DNA from: Quercus robur
Lineage: Eukaryota; Streptophyta; Magnoliopsida; Fagales; Fagaceae
Direction: 5' to 3'
NCBI RefSeq assembly: GCF_932294415.1
Contig: NC_065535.1
Location: forward strand, 85,581,862-85,645,861
Length of the DNA stretch: 64,000 nucleotides
Numbering within the stretch: position 1 is the stretch's first letter; every line of letters begins with the position of its first letter. Below, piece by piece: positions 1 through 12,600 of this stretch. The notes under the pieces were generated by a model. That model was not told the origin of the DNA and did no database searches. It worked only from the letters and a program-made list of their open reading frames with translations. The translations under genes and the position numbers were made by a program.

Positions 1-2250
1 CACTAGCAAACCGGCAAACTAGAGAGAGAGAGAGGACTTAGTGAGAGAGAGAAGAAAGAGGCAAAGTGGGTTTAGCTTGGTGAGATGAAGGCATGGCAAG
101 GTGGTCAATGAGGCAAGGTGGGTGGAGGCGTGGTGAGGTTGAGAGTGTGAGTGTGAGTGAGAGAGGAAGAGAATGAGAGTCACAGGGCAAAGAGAGATGA
201 AAATGTGGGAGAGGAGAGAGAAAGAATAAAAAATTAATTTTTTTAGCATTTCTGTCTATACCATTCCAAATTTGGACCAGTATTATTCATCAAAGCCAAA
301 TTTTTTAGCATTTAGAACATCTGATGTTAGAGGTTTTTTGATATTTAGTGTGCCAAATACCAAACACCTGATGCTAGTGCTTTAATGGTTGTAAGATTTG
401 CCAAATGTTGTAACACTTACCCAAAGTCACACTATTTCACCAAAAGTGTATCTTTTCATGAAGAGACAACTCTTCGTTATGGATTAGATCAGGTCCATTA
501 TGGACATTCTCATTTGGGTTCAACCTGACTCAATATTTCTAATTTTATCTATATTTAGTATCCATTTGGGAATAGTTTATTTAGCTGAAATTGAAAACTT
601 TTTGCTGAAAGTGTAGAAAAAAAATTGAAAAATAAGCTGAATAGTACAATGAGACCCATAAATAAATATAAAAAAGTGTAGTGAAACCCATAAATAGTAA
701 CACAAATAAGCTAAAATTGCAAATAAGTTGAAAATTCAGCCCATCCCAAAAGAACACTTAAGCTTCTCCCCCCTTTTTCAAATTAGTTTGGAAATAAAAA
801 ATTAAAATGTTTAAGCTTCTTTCCTATTTTTCTTTTCGCCCATATTTCCCTACTAATTAAACACAATTTAAAAGAATTAAAGTTCTTCCCAGCTTTGAGA
901 GAAATACTTGAGAGAGAATATAATGGATTAAAGCAAATTCCATTTTCTCATGAAAAATGTTAAAAGTGATACAAATTTTACTACATAAAGTTTATAAGTT
1001 GATATGACAATAAATTTTATTGATAGAATTCAATCACTTTATAAATAAATATTTTAATTGTTTATTTGTGATTGGTAACGCTTGAATTGATAGTAAAACT
1101 TGTAGTTTCCTTAACACTACTCTATTCCCATTCACATTCTTTTGATTGCTTCTTATAATCAAATGGTTTGTTTCTACTTTTTTTTTTTTTTTTTTTCATT
1201 ACATCATATATTCAAATTTCTCTACCAAATGGCTAAATAAAGACAATTTCGAAATATTTTTTTTTTTTTTTTGAAGTGGACAATTTCGAAATATAGTATA
1301 CAATCCAGACTAAAACATCATTACTTGCTCCCCTTTGTTAGATCACATTATTTGTTAAAGAGTCAACCACACCAACCAATACACTTTCACTTTTTACTTT
1401 AAACTAGGAAACAACTAACATCATATCAATGTCAAACACTCACACCAACCATCCGCTCCTAATCCATCAAACCAAAAAAAAAAAAAAAAACAAAACCATC
1501 CTCTCCTAAAATTAAAAAGTAATTCCTAAAAATAAATAAAGTAAAACAAGAACAAAAAAAAGAGATAATATTTCAACATCCATTCTTCAAAATCTGAATT
1601 TTTTTTTATTCTTTAATTTTTTGTTGAGTTTGCATCAGTAACTTTCCATCAATTTTTTTTGTTTTGTTTTGAGTTTATTCTTTAATTGTACTATGATATC
1701 TTAATAATAATATAATAATTAATCGAATATGAGGATCCAACTATTATATAATTATTTCCTTAAAAAAATTATGATATTATTATTATAATCCATTACCCAT
1801 CCTTTAATCCTTACAAAATCTCAAAAAATAAAATAAAACGCAAAAAATAGAAACCTTAAAAATTGACACTCACTAAAATCAAACATCACTCATGTCTCTT
1901 TCTCTCTTAGCATAAAATTGAATAAAAAACCACCCAAAAAAAAGAAAAGAAAAAAGAAAAAAGAAAAAAACAGAAGCAAATAGCAAGTCAGCACTCAAAG
2001 TCCTAGGTGCGGCTGTAGACTCACTGTGGTACCAAATTACCAAAATAATATAAACCCATGATCCCATCCTAGCTAAGTGCATGTCTTCCCTTCATCTTCA
2101 CCAATCAAACCCTCCACAAAATGTTTTTACTTTTTACCACCACATCCACAATAAAAAAACACACAAATAAGACCCTCTCCAACTCACAGGGGTAAAAAGT
2201 AAAAAGGTAAAAATCTGTGGAAAAAGAGAGGAAAAAGGAGTGTAAGATGA
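1..2250. other. AT-rich intergenic region upstream of the BAG6-like gene
   Basis: No gene is supported here. The first 240 bases are purine-rich on + with (GA)n runs, which creates a spurious open frame on the other strand. Poly-T and poly-A runs occur near 1180-1200, 1255-1272 and 1473-1490. A MITE at 558-757 is listed separately. The region from about 2100 leads into the promoter and 5' leader of the gene beginning at 3684. Confidence 0.6.
558..757. mobile_element. Tourist/PIF-Harbinger-type MITE, copy 1
   Basis: About 200 bp with short imperfect terminal inverted repeats. The left end reads gtatccatttggga and the right end, read inward, gtgttcttttggga. TTA flanks both sides (555-557 and 758-760). 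A 3-bp TTA/TAA duplication is the known signature of PIF/Harbinger elements. The interior carries phrases such as acccataaatagta that recur near 32800-32985 and, inverted, in the element at 48005-48210, so this is a dispersed family. It has no coding capacity. Confidence 0.65.
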
Positions 2251-3683
2251 TCTAGTACAGCACGAGCAGAGAGACCAGCATCACTTCTCTCCCAGAGTCC
2301 TCGTCCTCGTCCTTCTTCAATTGCCACCCAGTCAGTCAATTTCTCTCACATATACGCACAGAGAGAGAGAGAGAGAAAGACAAAGAGAAAGAGAGCACAC
2401 ACTGTGTGTGTGTGTGTGTGTGTGTGTGAGATTTCTATTGGCTTACCAAGCTTTTTTTATCTGGTAACTATTGTAATCATATGTTTTTTTCTTGATTCTT
2501 TGATCATGTATTTTATTGGGTTTTTTAGGATTGAGGATAATTGGTTTGCTTTTTTGATGTGTAAGTTGATTTGTTTTGGTGGGTTTGGAATATAAAGGCG
2601 TGAGCTTTTTGTTGTTCGTTTCTGATTTTGAAAGCCCTAAGGATTCCTGGTACAGTGTTGGCAATTCTTTAAAATTTTTTTTTTTTTGGGTTTTTTGTTT
2701 TGTTGGGTTGTTGGAGCTATTAACCTAGTTCATGCATAGAAGTTGTTCCTGCAATCTTATTTTTGTGAATGTTGTATTTTGATTGGTTACTTGGAAGGAA
2801 TAGCTGTAAAGATTGTGACTTTGGGTTCCTATGCTTAAACATTTGTAAGTGTTGGTTTACTTTGGGTTTGAGTTTCTTTGATTGGGATTGATGTTGGGTA
2901 TTGGAAATTTTAAATCTTTTTGTAACTGGGTGTTTGTTGATACTGGGAAGTTGGGGTTTGTGAGCTGGGTTGATAGGTGGGCAAGTTAAAATAATGGATC
3001 AATGGATGCTGTGTCAAATTGAAAAGTTGGGTTCTTGATGTATAATCTTTCATGCTCAGAAAGTGCTAAAATCATTTTCGTGTGTGTGTGCGCGCACATA
3101 TTTGGTTGTGTAAATATGTATATATTTTTATGGTTTTGATTGCTTCTCTGTGAGAACTGAGAAGCAACTGGGAAAGATTATGAGTTGGGTATATTTTTCT
3201 AAGTTCATCCAGTAGTGCTGGCCTGTTAGGTTTCTTCAGGTTTTGTGTTTTTAAGACTAAGATTAATGGTGGGGTTACCTTGGTGTGATGGCAAGTGCCT
3301 TCCACCCAAAGCAGCATGTTGTTGGTTCAAATTCAGGAATTAACCTGTCAGAAAAAAGGGGGGGGGGGGGGTGGGGTAACGCTGCTTATCAATCACCTTT
3401 CCCACACCTTGCAAAAGTAGGGAGCTTTGTGTACTAGGTACAACTGGGGTTTGGAAAGTTTCAATCTTGATTCATGAAGTTTGGTGATATTGAGAAGAGG
3501 CATTATGAACCCAGTGAAAAAGGACTTTTAACTTCTGTGAACCTAAAAGCAATGAAATCTATTTTGCGTGAATCTCCCCCTTCCCTCCTCCCTGCCCTCC
3601 AAAAAAGGAAAGAAAAGAAAAATAACACTTGAACTTTGTTGTATACTCTTCTTCTCTTTCAGGTGCCAAGCAATCTGAGAAGG
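2250..3683 (+). promoter_or_regulatory. 5' leader and leader intron of the BAG6-like gene
   Basis: A pyrimidine-rich stretch from about 2275 to 2345 followed by (GA)n at 2361-2376 and (TG)n at 2403-2428 resembles a plant core promoter and 5' UTR. A strong 3' splice site (polypyrimidine then AG at 3661-3662) lies 21 bases before the start codon, so the leader is probably split by an intron of about 1.2 kb. The transcription start and the donor site cannot be fixed from sequence alone. Confidence 0.45.
3270..3440 (+). mobile_element. Au-type tRNA-derived SINE
   Basis: The sequence starts ggggttaccttggtgtgatg and has a pol III B-box-like ggttcaaattc near 3322-3332. It ends in gggagctttgtgtactaggta, which closely matches the conserved 3' end of plant Au SINEs (family knowledge). 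A G-run at 3358-3371 expands the middle. It lies in the leader intron of the BAG6-like gene. The ends are approximate, and I saw no clear target duplication. Confidence 0.7.
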
Positions 3684-6600
3684 ATGGGAAATAATGGTGC
3701 TGATGCAGTTCCTAGGGTGGATGAGGCTGGAGGTGCTGAAGCCACCATTGAGATAAAATTAAAAACATTGGATTCTCAAACATATACTCTGAGAGTGGAT
3801 AAACAGGTAATTTCTGTAGTTCTTTCTTGTTACATTTTTATTGAGTCATGGCCTTAAGTATTTTTGTGTTCAATTTACTTTAAAGTTGTGAATGCTAGTG
3901 GGTTAAAAGTTCCTTTATTCGTTACCTGTAATTCAGCTACATTAAGATTCTTTGGGGGCTGTGTTGAGTGTTAGCAGTGCTAAAGTGCACTTTTAGCATA
4001 TCTACATGGTTGTGTTTTAGTGTTTGAGATGGCTTTTTAAAATTAATGTCTTAAGTATAACAAAATACATTCTTTAGCTATGGAGGGGACAGTGGAATCA
4101 ATGTTGGTGCTACAAAATGGGAGTGGAAGGAGGGCCTGGGATGTGAGATTCCCCTGGGATTTTAATGATCAGGATGTAGAGCTGGTAGCCTCTTTTCTCA
4201 ATTTTCTTGATTCCAATATCCCAATTAAGGAAGGACCTGAAAAAATGTGTTGCCGGTTGAAAAGGGATGGAGAACTCAATATTTTTTCCTTCTGTACTGG
4301 ACTAAAGGTGCATGTGCCTGGGTCTTCCCTTGGAATAGTTTTCCATGTGTTAAGGCCACGTTGAGGGTCTTTTTCTTTGTTTGTACTGCAGCATGGAAAA
4401 ATTCTCGTGTGATAATCTTATTAAGTGAGGTTATATGTTAGTTGGGTGGTGTTATTTGTGTTGGTGGAGCTAGGAGACAGTGGATCATCTTCTGTTGCAC
4501 TGTACTGCTGTGTTCAATTTATGGGGCTTTACCTTTAGATCTATTGGGATTCAATGGGTGCCACTTGAAAAAACCCTTGATCTATTTTTTGGTTGGAAAA
4601 ATTGGTTTGGCAAGCATTCATTAGATATTTGGAACCTAGTTCTGCTATGCCTGATGTGGACCATTTGGAGGGAACAAAATTCCTATACCTTTGATGATGC
4701 AAAAAGTACAAGGCCTCAATTGTTAGATATGTTTATTAGTTCTCTATTTGATTGGTCTCACGCTTGGGGTTTCACTAATTGCACCTGCATTCTGGACTTC
4801 GTACAGTCATTGCCTTTCTATACAAAATATTGTTCATTTGTAATTCTTTAGACTTCTTTGTATTCTGTACATGAATTAGTCTCTTTGCAATAATAAATAT
4901 TCTTAGCTATCAAAAAAAAAAAAATTCATGAGAAAACTTGGAAAAGTAACAGACTGACTCTGTGATTCACCACATTATTCCATATTTTGAATATCTTGCA
5001 GGTGCCTGTCCCTGCTCTAAAAGAACAGATTGCCTCTGTCACTGGTGTGTTATCAGAGCAACAACGTCTAATATGCCGAGGAAAGGTTCTAAAGGATGAT
5101 CAACTCCTCTCTGCATACCGTATCCAAATCTTTTTGACTTGTGGAAGTGATTTTAGCTTTAAGCTCTAGTGGCATATTCTTTGAAGCTTAAGATGCTCTT
5201 TCAATTACTCCCTTTTTTTTGTGTTTGTATACCTGATTTTCGAGTAATGGTTTTTATAAATAATTGAAGAAGCAATATGCTTGATATGAATGATTTCTTA
5301 TTCATCATATATATGGTTCAATGAACTTTACATGTTCTGTTTATACACACACTCCATGTTGGTCCAGTCTCCCGATAAGCTAGGTAAACATCTCTTTTAG
5401 AAAATAGGTTCCACCAGACCCCAGGACACAAAAGAGGCAGCAATTACCAAGATCCCGTGTGTGTTGGGGGTATGTTTTTAATGTAGTTAAGATGTCTTTG
5501 TATTATGGCACAAAATGGGGAGTAATATCATGCAGAAGTCCGAAGAGATTGATAAGATTACTTGAAATCCCATGTTATAGTTGTCCTGCTGTTCAGGTTA
5601 ATAAGTTTTAGGAAAGATTTAATTGAATTTTTAACATTTGTATTGCATTGCAGTATACAGTGCCAAGCAGAAGTGGGTCCTCACTAAGATCTCAAGTCTA
5701 GTGAATTTCTATACTCAGCAGTTCGCGCAGTTCCGCATTCTGCTTGAATGGTGATCCATGCTGTAGATCCTGTGGTCCATGATAGGTTACTCTTCAAATC
5801 CCAATTAATTTTGTGGATTGAAAAAATTATTCCTGTCTTCCCTTACTTTCTCCAAGGCTTTGTGAAATTGATGAAATGAAACTAATATATTTGTTTTCCA
5901 AATAGAGATAGTAAGGGGTTTGTGGTGGCAGTGTCCCATCCATAATAATCAAGAGCAACATGAATAAGGCATAACATGGCCAAGAGCCTTGTAGTTCAAT
6001 TGACACCTTTTGGTGTTTCCAATGGAGATGTCTAGGGTTCAAGTCCCCCCTCCCCCATTGTAACTATTGAATTATCAAAAAAGAAAAAGAAAAAAAAAAG
6101 GCATAACATGCGTTTTGTCCCTACATGGTTGGTTATTCCTTTTTTGGTAAGTAAGAACGTTTCATCCATAAAAGTATAAATAATACAAAGGGAGTATATT
6201 AGCTACTATACACGTTAGATCCCCTACTAAGTTATGGATATGATGAATCCATTAAATCACACAAATTAGTTTGCCTGTCCTCATCCAAAGATATCCAAAA
6301 GCAAATATATTCTACAAGCTGAGATTTCAATCTCACTATAGATAACTATTGCCCCTCAAAATCCTCCCTTTCTTAACCCCCCCACACCCCCCCCCCCCCC
6401 CCCCCCCCAACACACACACACACACAATTTGCCACATCAAAACCAAAGGAACCATATTCCACTCCCTATTCCTAAAGGAATTGGTTATTCGTTGCCATGT
6501 GGTTAGTTACTCCTAAACTTCTGTTAATGTGTACCAGTAGCAAAGGATTTAATTGCAAATAGATTGTGAGCGATAAATGTTAGCCTTATCATTTTCCAGA

Positions 6601-9600
6601 ACAAGTTAGTGGAAATGCTCATAGAAAAGTAGTGATAATTATGATTTTATTAACTAAGCATATAGTTTATTATGTTAAAGTCCTGTAACCAATCTTGCAA
6701 GAATGATTTAATGTTTCCTTTCCTCTAGCTGAATCCATTTTGTTACATGATTTTTTAATTGTCCATTCTTTTCTTTTCCCCAAAAAATTATAGAGACTTT
6801 TGTTAGAGAAGCTTCAATTTATGCTGGGTGTAAGTTGAAGCTACTCCTCAGCATTACAATACAAAATTCAAAATATCAAGAAAGTCTAAAAATGAGGAAA
6901 TGTAAATACTGCAAAATGCAGCTGTCAAATTGTACAAAGGTTTTTACTGTATTCGCCATCTTTACATTTTCTGCATTTGAGTGAATTTCTTAACTTGACA
7001 CTAATTAGATGTTGAAGACGGTCATACCTTGCATATGGTTGTGCGGCAACCTGTTCCACCATCATCTGAGGGTTTATCACATCATCCAGGTATTCTATGC
7101 TTTGGTATAACATAATACCTGATCTATATGTTATGATATTTTAATGTGCTGTATAAGGTAAAGCTTCTTTGTTTTGTAAGTTGAAGTACCTTTAAATGTG
7201 ATGTATGTCTGTTAGTGGCTCCTCTTGATGATTGACTCACATCAAGTATTCTACTAAATTATTCTGCCCACCACCCCCACCCTACACCCCCCCCCCCCCT
7301 TCTTCAAAACCCCAAACAAAGCATGTTAAAATCTTGGGTTTTAGTTGTATTAAGTTGTGATGGATGTGTATTCTTTCCTCCTTAATCAAGAAATGCACAA
7401 TCTACTATCCTTTGCAATTGCAATCCCTTAAAAATTGGCAAGAAACTCATGTCCCAACTCAGAAATGAACAGGCAGCTAGGTTTTTATTTATATTTTATT
7501 ATTATTATTATTATTATTTTTAAATTAGTAAAAATGAATTTCATTAAAAAAGAAAACAGGATGAGGCCCCAATACACAGGGAGTATACTAAGGGACACTC
7601 AAACAGAAAAGAAATAGAAAAAATAATGTCAGCCAAGATACAGACTATCCAAAACTGAAAAGATCGGAATGAGATGCAAAGAATTGAGTCACTTGCCAAT
7701 GGCCTTTGGGCCGAATGGTACTTCTGCCTCCCATAAGTATGGGGTGGTGGGTGAGGGTGGGGATTCTTATCCTTTGAGTATGTCAATATCTACCTTAGAA
7801 AAAATCTCTTGGTCATTTGTTGGAGAACCAGCAATTTGGTTGATAAATGGCTGGTGATTTACTAAAGTGTGAAATAAAAAGATTTGTATTGACTCGAGAT
7901 CAATGCCAACTTTTTCTAGGATATTATGACATTCTCAAATGTATATTTTATCTAACTTGTCTCCTGTCCTCTTCTTTTCTATTCATTTTTTCTGCATTGA
8001 TAATATTGATGTACATATAATTTGCTTCTTAGCATTTGGATTGCTTAGAATTACAACACTGTACTTCTGAATATTATTGTTTGCAGCAACTGATCCTGCT
8101 TCAAGTACAAGCCGTGGTCACAGCACTCAGGTGGCTCCTGGTGTTGTTATTGAAACTTTCAGTTTGCCTGTTCAGGGGGATGGGGTTCCTCCAGAAATCA
8201 ATCGGGTGAGTCTACAACTACAGGAGGATTGAGGCACTTATATGGTATTATTGGTGCAACTGTGTCTCATGGTAACTGTTTCTCCTCTCTTATCTTTATT
8301 TCTGAGCAGATTGTCTCTGCTGTTCTGGGTTCTATTGGAATTTCAAACATTGTAAGTGGCAATGAAGGGACTGATGTCAGGGTAAATCTTACTGACTATT
8401 TCTGGATACTAATGACTTAGCTTGTTTGATGGACTGCAGTATGACATATAAATTTCCATGTCCATTCTCTCTCTCCCTCTCTCTCTCTTGGAGAATGTAC
8501 ATTGTTAAGTCAAAAAAAAAAATGTAAAAACTATTAGAGATGGCTTGACTAAGGAGATGTATGAAACTTTATTCGAGGTCTAAGAATTTAAATTTTTTTT
8601 TTTTTTTGGCCAACAACTATACTTGAATAACACGCGTGCACACACACACACAGAGATGACTGTGTTATCAACCCATCTTTTACTTTATATGTATATTTAC
8701 CTTACATACACTTACTCTTGGGGTGGTGGGTGGATACTGAAGGAACATGGCCCACAGAATCCTATGCAGCTTCATCCTGAACAAGCTGGTGTCAGGGGTC
8801 CATCTGATAGATTTCATAGTACTTATGGACTTCCATCATCAGTTTCTTTGGGATCTCCACAGCCTCCTGTAAGTTGGAAATCATTCTTCTTTTCATTGAT
8901 ATGCATCTTCCCCTGTATTTGCTTTATTCTTCCTCTATATCAAATGAACCCCGTGGACAATCCATTATGGTTGAATAAAAATATCGTGCAATGTTCTTGG
9001 TTTTTGTAGGTAATTCCTGATTCTTTGACTACACTATCACAAAATCTAAGTTTTATGAGGCGTGAATTTGATGCCATTGGTCAGTTTATTTTTTAAATAT
9101 ATTTTTCAGTATTACAAAATTTTAAATTTATTTAAATTTCTGTTCCTCCTACAAAGCTGGGTTGTGAGACAGTGGTTTACACATTGTAGTGGCAGGCAGA
9201 GGTGGGGAAAGCAATGCTCAGGCAGCTGCTGCAACTAGGACTTCAGAGAGAGGTTCTCATTCCATACCACGTACAGGAACTGTACAAGAAGGGTTTCCGA
9301 CACCTGGATCCTTGGCTGAAGTCATGCAATCTACCAGAGAAATGCTCGTCGACCATGTGGGAGAATGCCTGCACGTGCGTTCTCAAGTCACTTTACTATC
9401 TTTATATATTGTTGAAAATAAATATCAGTGTCCTGTAATTCAAGTCTACTGGTGGCTATACTCATATTTGAACAATTCAATTGCTCGAGGATAGATGAAT
9501 CTGTTTTACAACCCCCCCCCCCCCCCCCCCTTCCCTTCTCTATTCTTTGGCCAAGAATCTGTATATTTGAAGGATTTATGAGATTCTCACGGTTTGAAAT

Positions 9601-12600
9601 TTTTATGCTAAATGTCAAAAATTTTATATATTTATATTGGCAGCTACTTGCTAGACAATTGGAGGATCAAGTAAATATGACTGATCACTCAGTGCGGTCA
9701 AGCACTCAGACCAGTGCATTGAGAACTGGGGGTCTACTTCATAATCTAGGTGCATTTCTACTTGAACTTGGCCGTACAACCATGACATTGCGGCTGGGCC
9801 AAACACCGGTAGGATTATCCACGTTTCCTCTTTATGGCATCTTCTCAATAATGAGATCACATGTGCTTTATGTGTTGCTATTACCAATTTCTTACGCAGT
9901 CGGAAGCAGTCGTTAACGCTGGACCTGCAGTTTTCATATCCCCAACTGGTCCAAATCCTATTATGGTTCAGGCAGTGTTCTCACCTTATTAAAATTTTTG
10001 TTCAAAAAAGATTTTTTTCCCCTAAAAAAAAAAAACTCTATTTCTGCTGGTTAAGAATTTTATTTTATTTTAAATGTTTCTATTTCTGCTGATTCAACCT
10101 TGTGTGTTCAGCCTCTTCCTTTTCAAACAGGAACAAACTTTGGTGCTATCCCCATGGGATCTGTGCAGCCTGGCTCTGGCTTGGTTAATGGAATTGGTAC
10201 TGGCTTTCTTCCGAGGCGTATTGATATACAAATCCGAAGAGGTACTATGTAAAATTTATGTATGGGTTATTTAAATTCTATGTGCTACTTTTTTTGATAA
10301 GTATAAATTCTATGTGCTACTTAAAGTGAATAATATCCCTAATTGACTGGTGTTCCTTTTATAATAAGGTTCTTCAACAACCACACCACATGTTAATCGA
10401 GAGGAACGTAGTGATACTCAGCAGCCCACTGGGCACAGAGACTCAGTAGCTAGTGGTGAAATTCCTATTAATCCACCGACTTCAAGGGTCTCAGAGGGTC
10501 CATCTTTTGCTGGAGAGTCAGGAGTACGGGTAGTACCAATAAGGACCATGGTTGCAGCAGTACCTAGTCCCTTTAGCCGCCTACCTTCAGATTCATCCGG
10601 TAATTCAATAGGTTTATACTATCCAGTTCTTGGAAGGTTTCAACATGTGGCTTCTGGAAATGTGAGTGGTGAACAAGGATTTCAAACATCTGGGGAGCGT
10701 CATCCTGCTGGTCTCCAGAATGAGCAGCAGACGGATTCTGCAGTACAACAACATAACACAGATGGTCCAGCAATAGATGGTAATCTGAACATTTGGTAAT
10801 CCAGTTAATCTTTGTTAGAAATTTGAGTTTATAGTCATGAACTTCTCTTGGTGGCAAATCTTGCAGGATCATTTCCAACTCCCAATTTAAGACAGCAGGA
10901 GCCATCTAATGCACGCAGTGTAAATATCAACATTCTGTCAGCTGGTGGGACTCAAAACAACCCGGATTCTGATAGACAGCTACCAAGCAGTGTTGTGCAG
11001 TTTTTGAGGACCCTCTTTCCTGGTGGTGAAATTCATGTAGAAGAAGCCAGTTCACAGGAAACAGCAAGAGGTGCTGTCCCAGAGCATGCAGGGACATCTA
11101 ATGGTGTTATGAATGCAATGGAACCAGAACCAAGAGTGAGTGATGAAGGAATATTTTTGTCTAATATGCTTCGTCAGATCATACCCTTAATATCTCAACA
11201 AGCAGGTGTAGAGCCAGATGGTAGACATACGGAAGAAACTAACACATTTGAGAATAGACTGCCTCGGGATTCTTCTTCTCAGGTGAGTGTGCTTCACCAA
11301 ACTTGTCATGGCATATAGGTCTCATGTTTCAACAAACTTGTGATATTAACCCGTGAATGCCCTCCTGTATTCTGACCAACTAAAGTATAAATTCATAAGT
11401 CAGGTTGTTGGTCAAAATCATGATATTCCACAAAACAGAGATATTAATACTTAAAGTAAAAACTGTATAAAGAGAAGCTACATAATGAAGTATTTGCAGG
11501 CTGAGAACTCAGATGTTGGGACGTCTCGTCGACCAAGTGATGGTGAATCTAACCCTCCAAATTCTAAACGCCAAAAGGTACTGCTGCTGAGTATTCTTTC
11601 CTTTATTTTCCCTTTTTCCGTCACATATTCCTTTATTTATCTTTTCCAGTGGGTTTAAATTCCTTTACATCACATTTTTTAATTAGATTAAATACTGTTG
11701 TCAAAAATTATTTGATGTGAACCCATTAACCATATTGTCTACACTTATCAAAAAAAAATTAACCATATTTTCTACAATACAAAATTTCTTTGCAGAGCTG
11801 GATGGTTTTGTCAGGTATACTATATAACACATTAAGTAATATGAGACATAACTTAGTGGAACACAGCTTGTTAAAATTATTTGGGTAAATTAAATCACTA
11901 TCCCTTGAGGTTTATCGAAATGACACTCCTCCAAGCGATTGTATAAATGACATATCCCACACCCCCCCCCCCCCCCCCCCCCCCCTCCTCTCTCCCTCCA
12001 AAACTCCAAATTGCAGTTTATAAATGCAATAGTTTAAGTCCATGCTGATCTAACGTCTCTCTTGGTAGGAAGAGCACAAAGCACAAAATTATGGGTTTGT
12101 TCAATACCCCCAAATAAAAAGGGGAATTCGTCTAGGGTCTCTTCAATGACAAATAAATAGGAATTTCTAGTTGTACCTCGTGAAAAAAGGGACTTCTTTT
12201 GTCGTTTCAAATTGTGATTCTATTAATAGAGTATTCCATTTTAGAAACAGATTCTTATCCAAACTATGGATGAAATGAAACTCCCCCCCTCCAAATCCCT
12301 TTTTGAGGTATGTATATTATATAGGATTTGTTTTTAAAAATGAAATATTCAGTTAGTGAAAACTTAACTGTTGCTTTTATACAATCCTCAAGGGTAGGGG
12401 GGAATATCATTCATGATTTTATTTTTTATTTTTTGTTGGGGGTGGGAGCCATTTCAGAAAATTTCAAGGAAGTTTGGTGTAATTAATCTTGTTTTGTTTA
12501 ACAAAAAGCATTAACTTTGAGAAAATTTTGGAATTTCTAAGAAAAGTAGTTTAGTTTATTTGAGGAAACAAAAGGAATAAAGGAAAGACCTAGGAATCAC

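Noticed and set aside
19-249. Open frame on minus rich in Ser, Leu and His at the window start
   Set aside because: It is produced by (GA)n repeats on + and has no domain, splice context or start context.
1879-2082. Short hydrophobic frame on minus upstream of the BAG6-like gene
   Set aside because: Phe-rich tail comes from a purine run; no homology and no promoter evidence.
12060-12310. GC-richer stretch in the last BAG6-like intron resembling organelle spacer DNA
   Set aside because: I could not match it to any plastid or mitochondrial gene, so I do not call a second organelle insertion.
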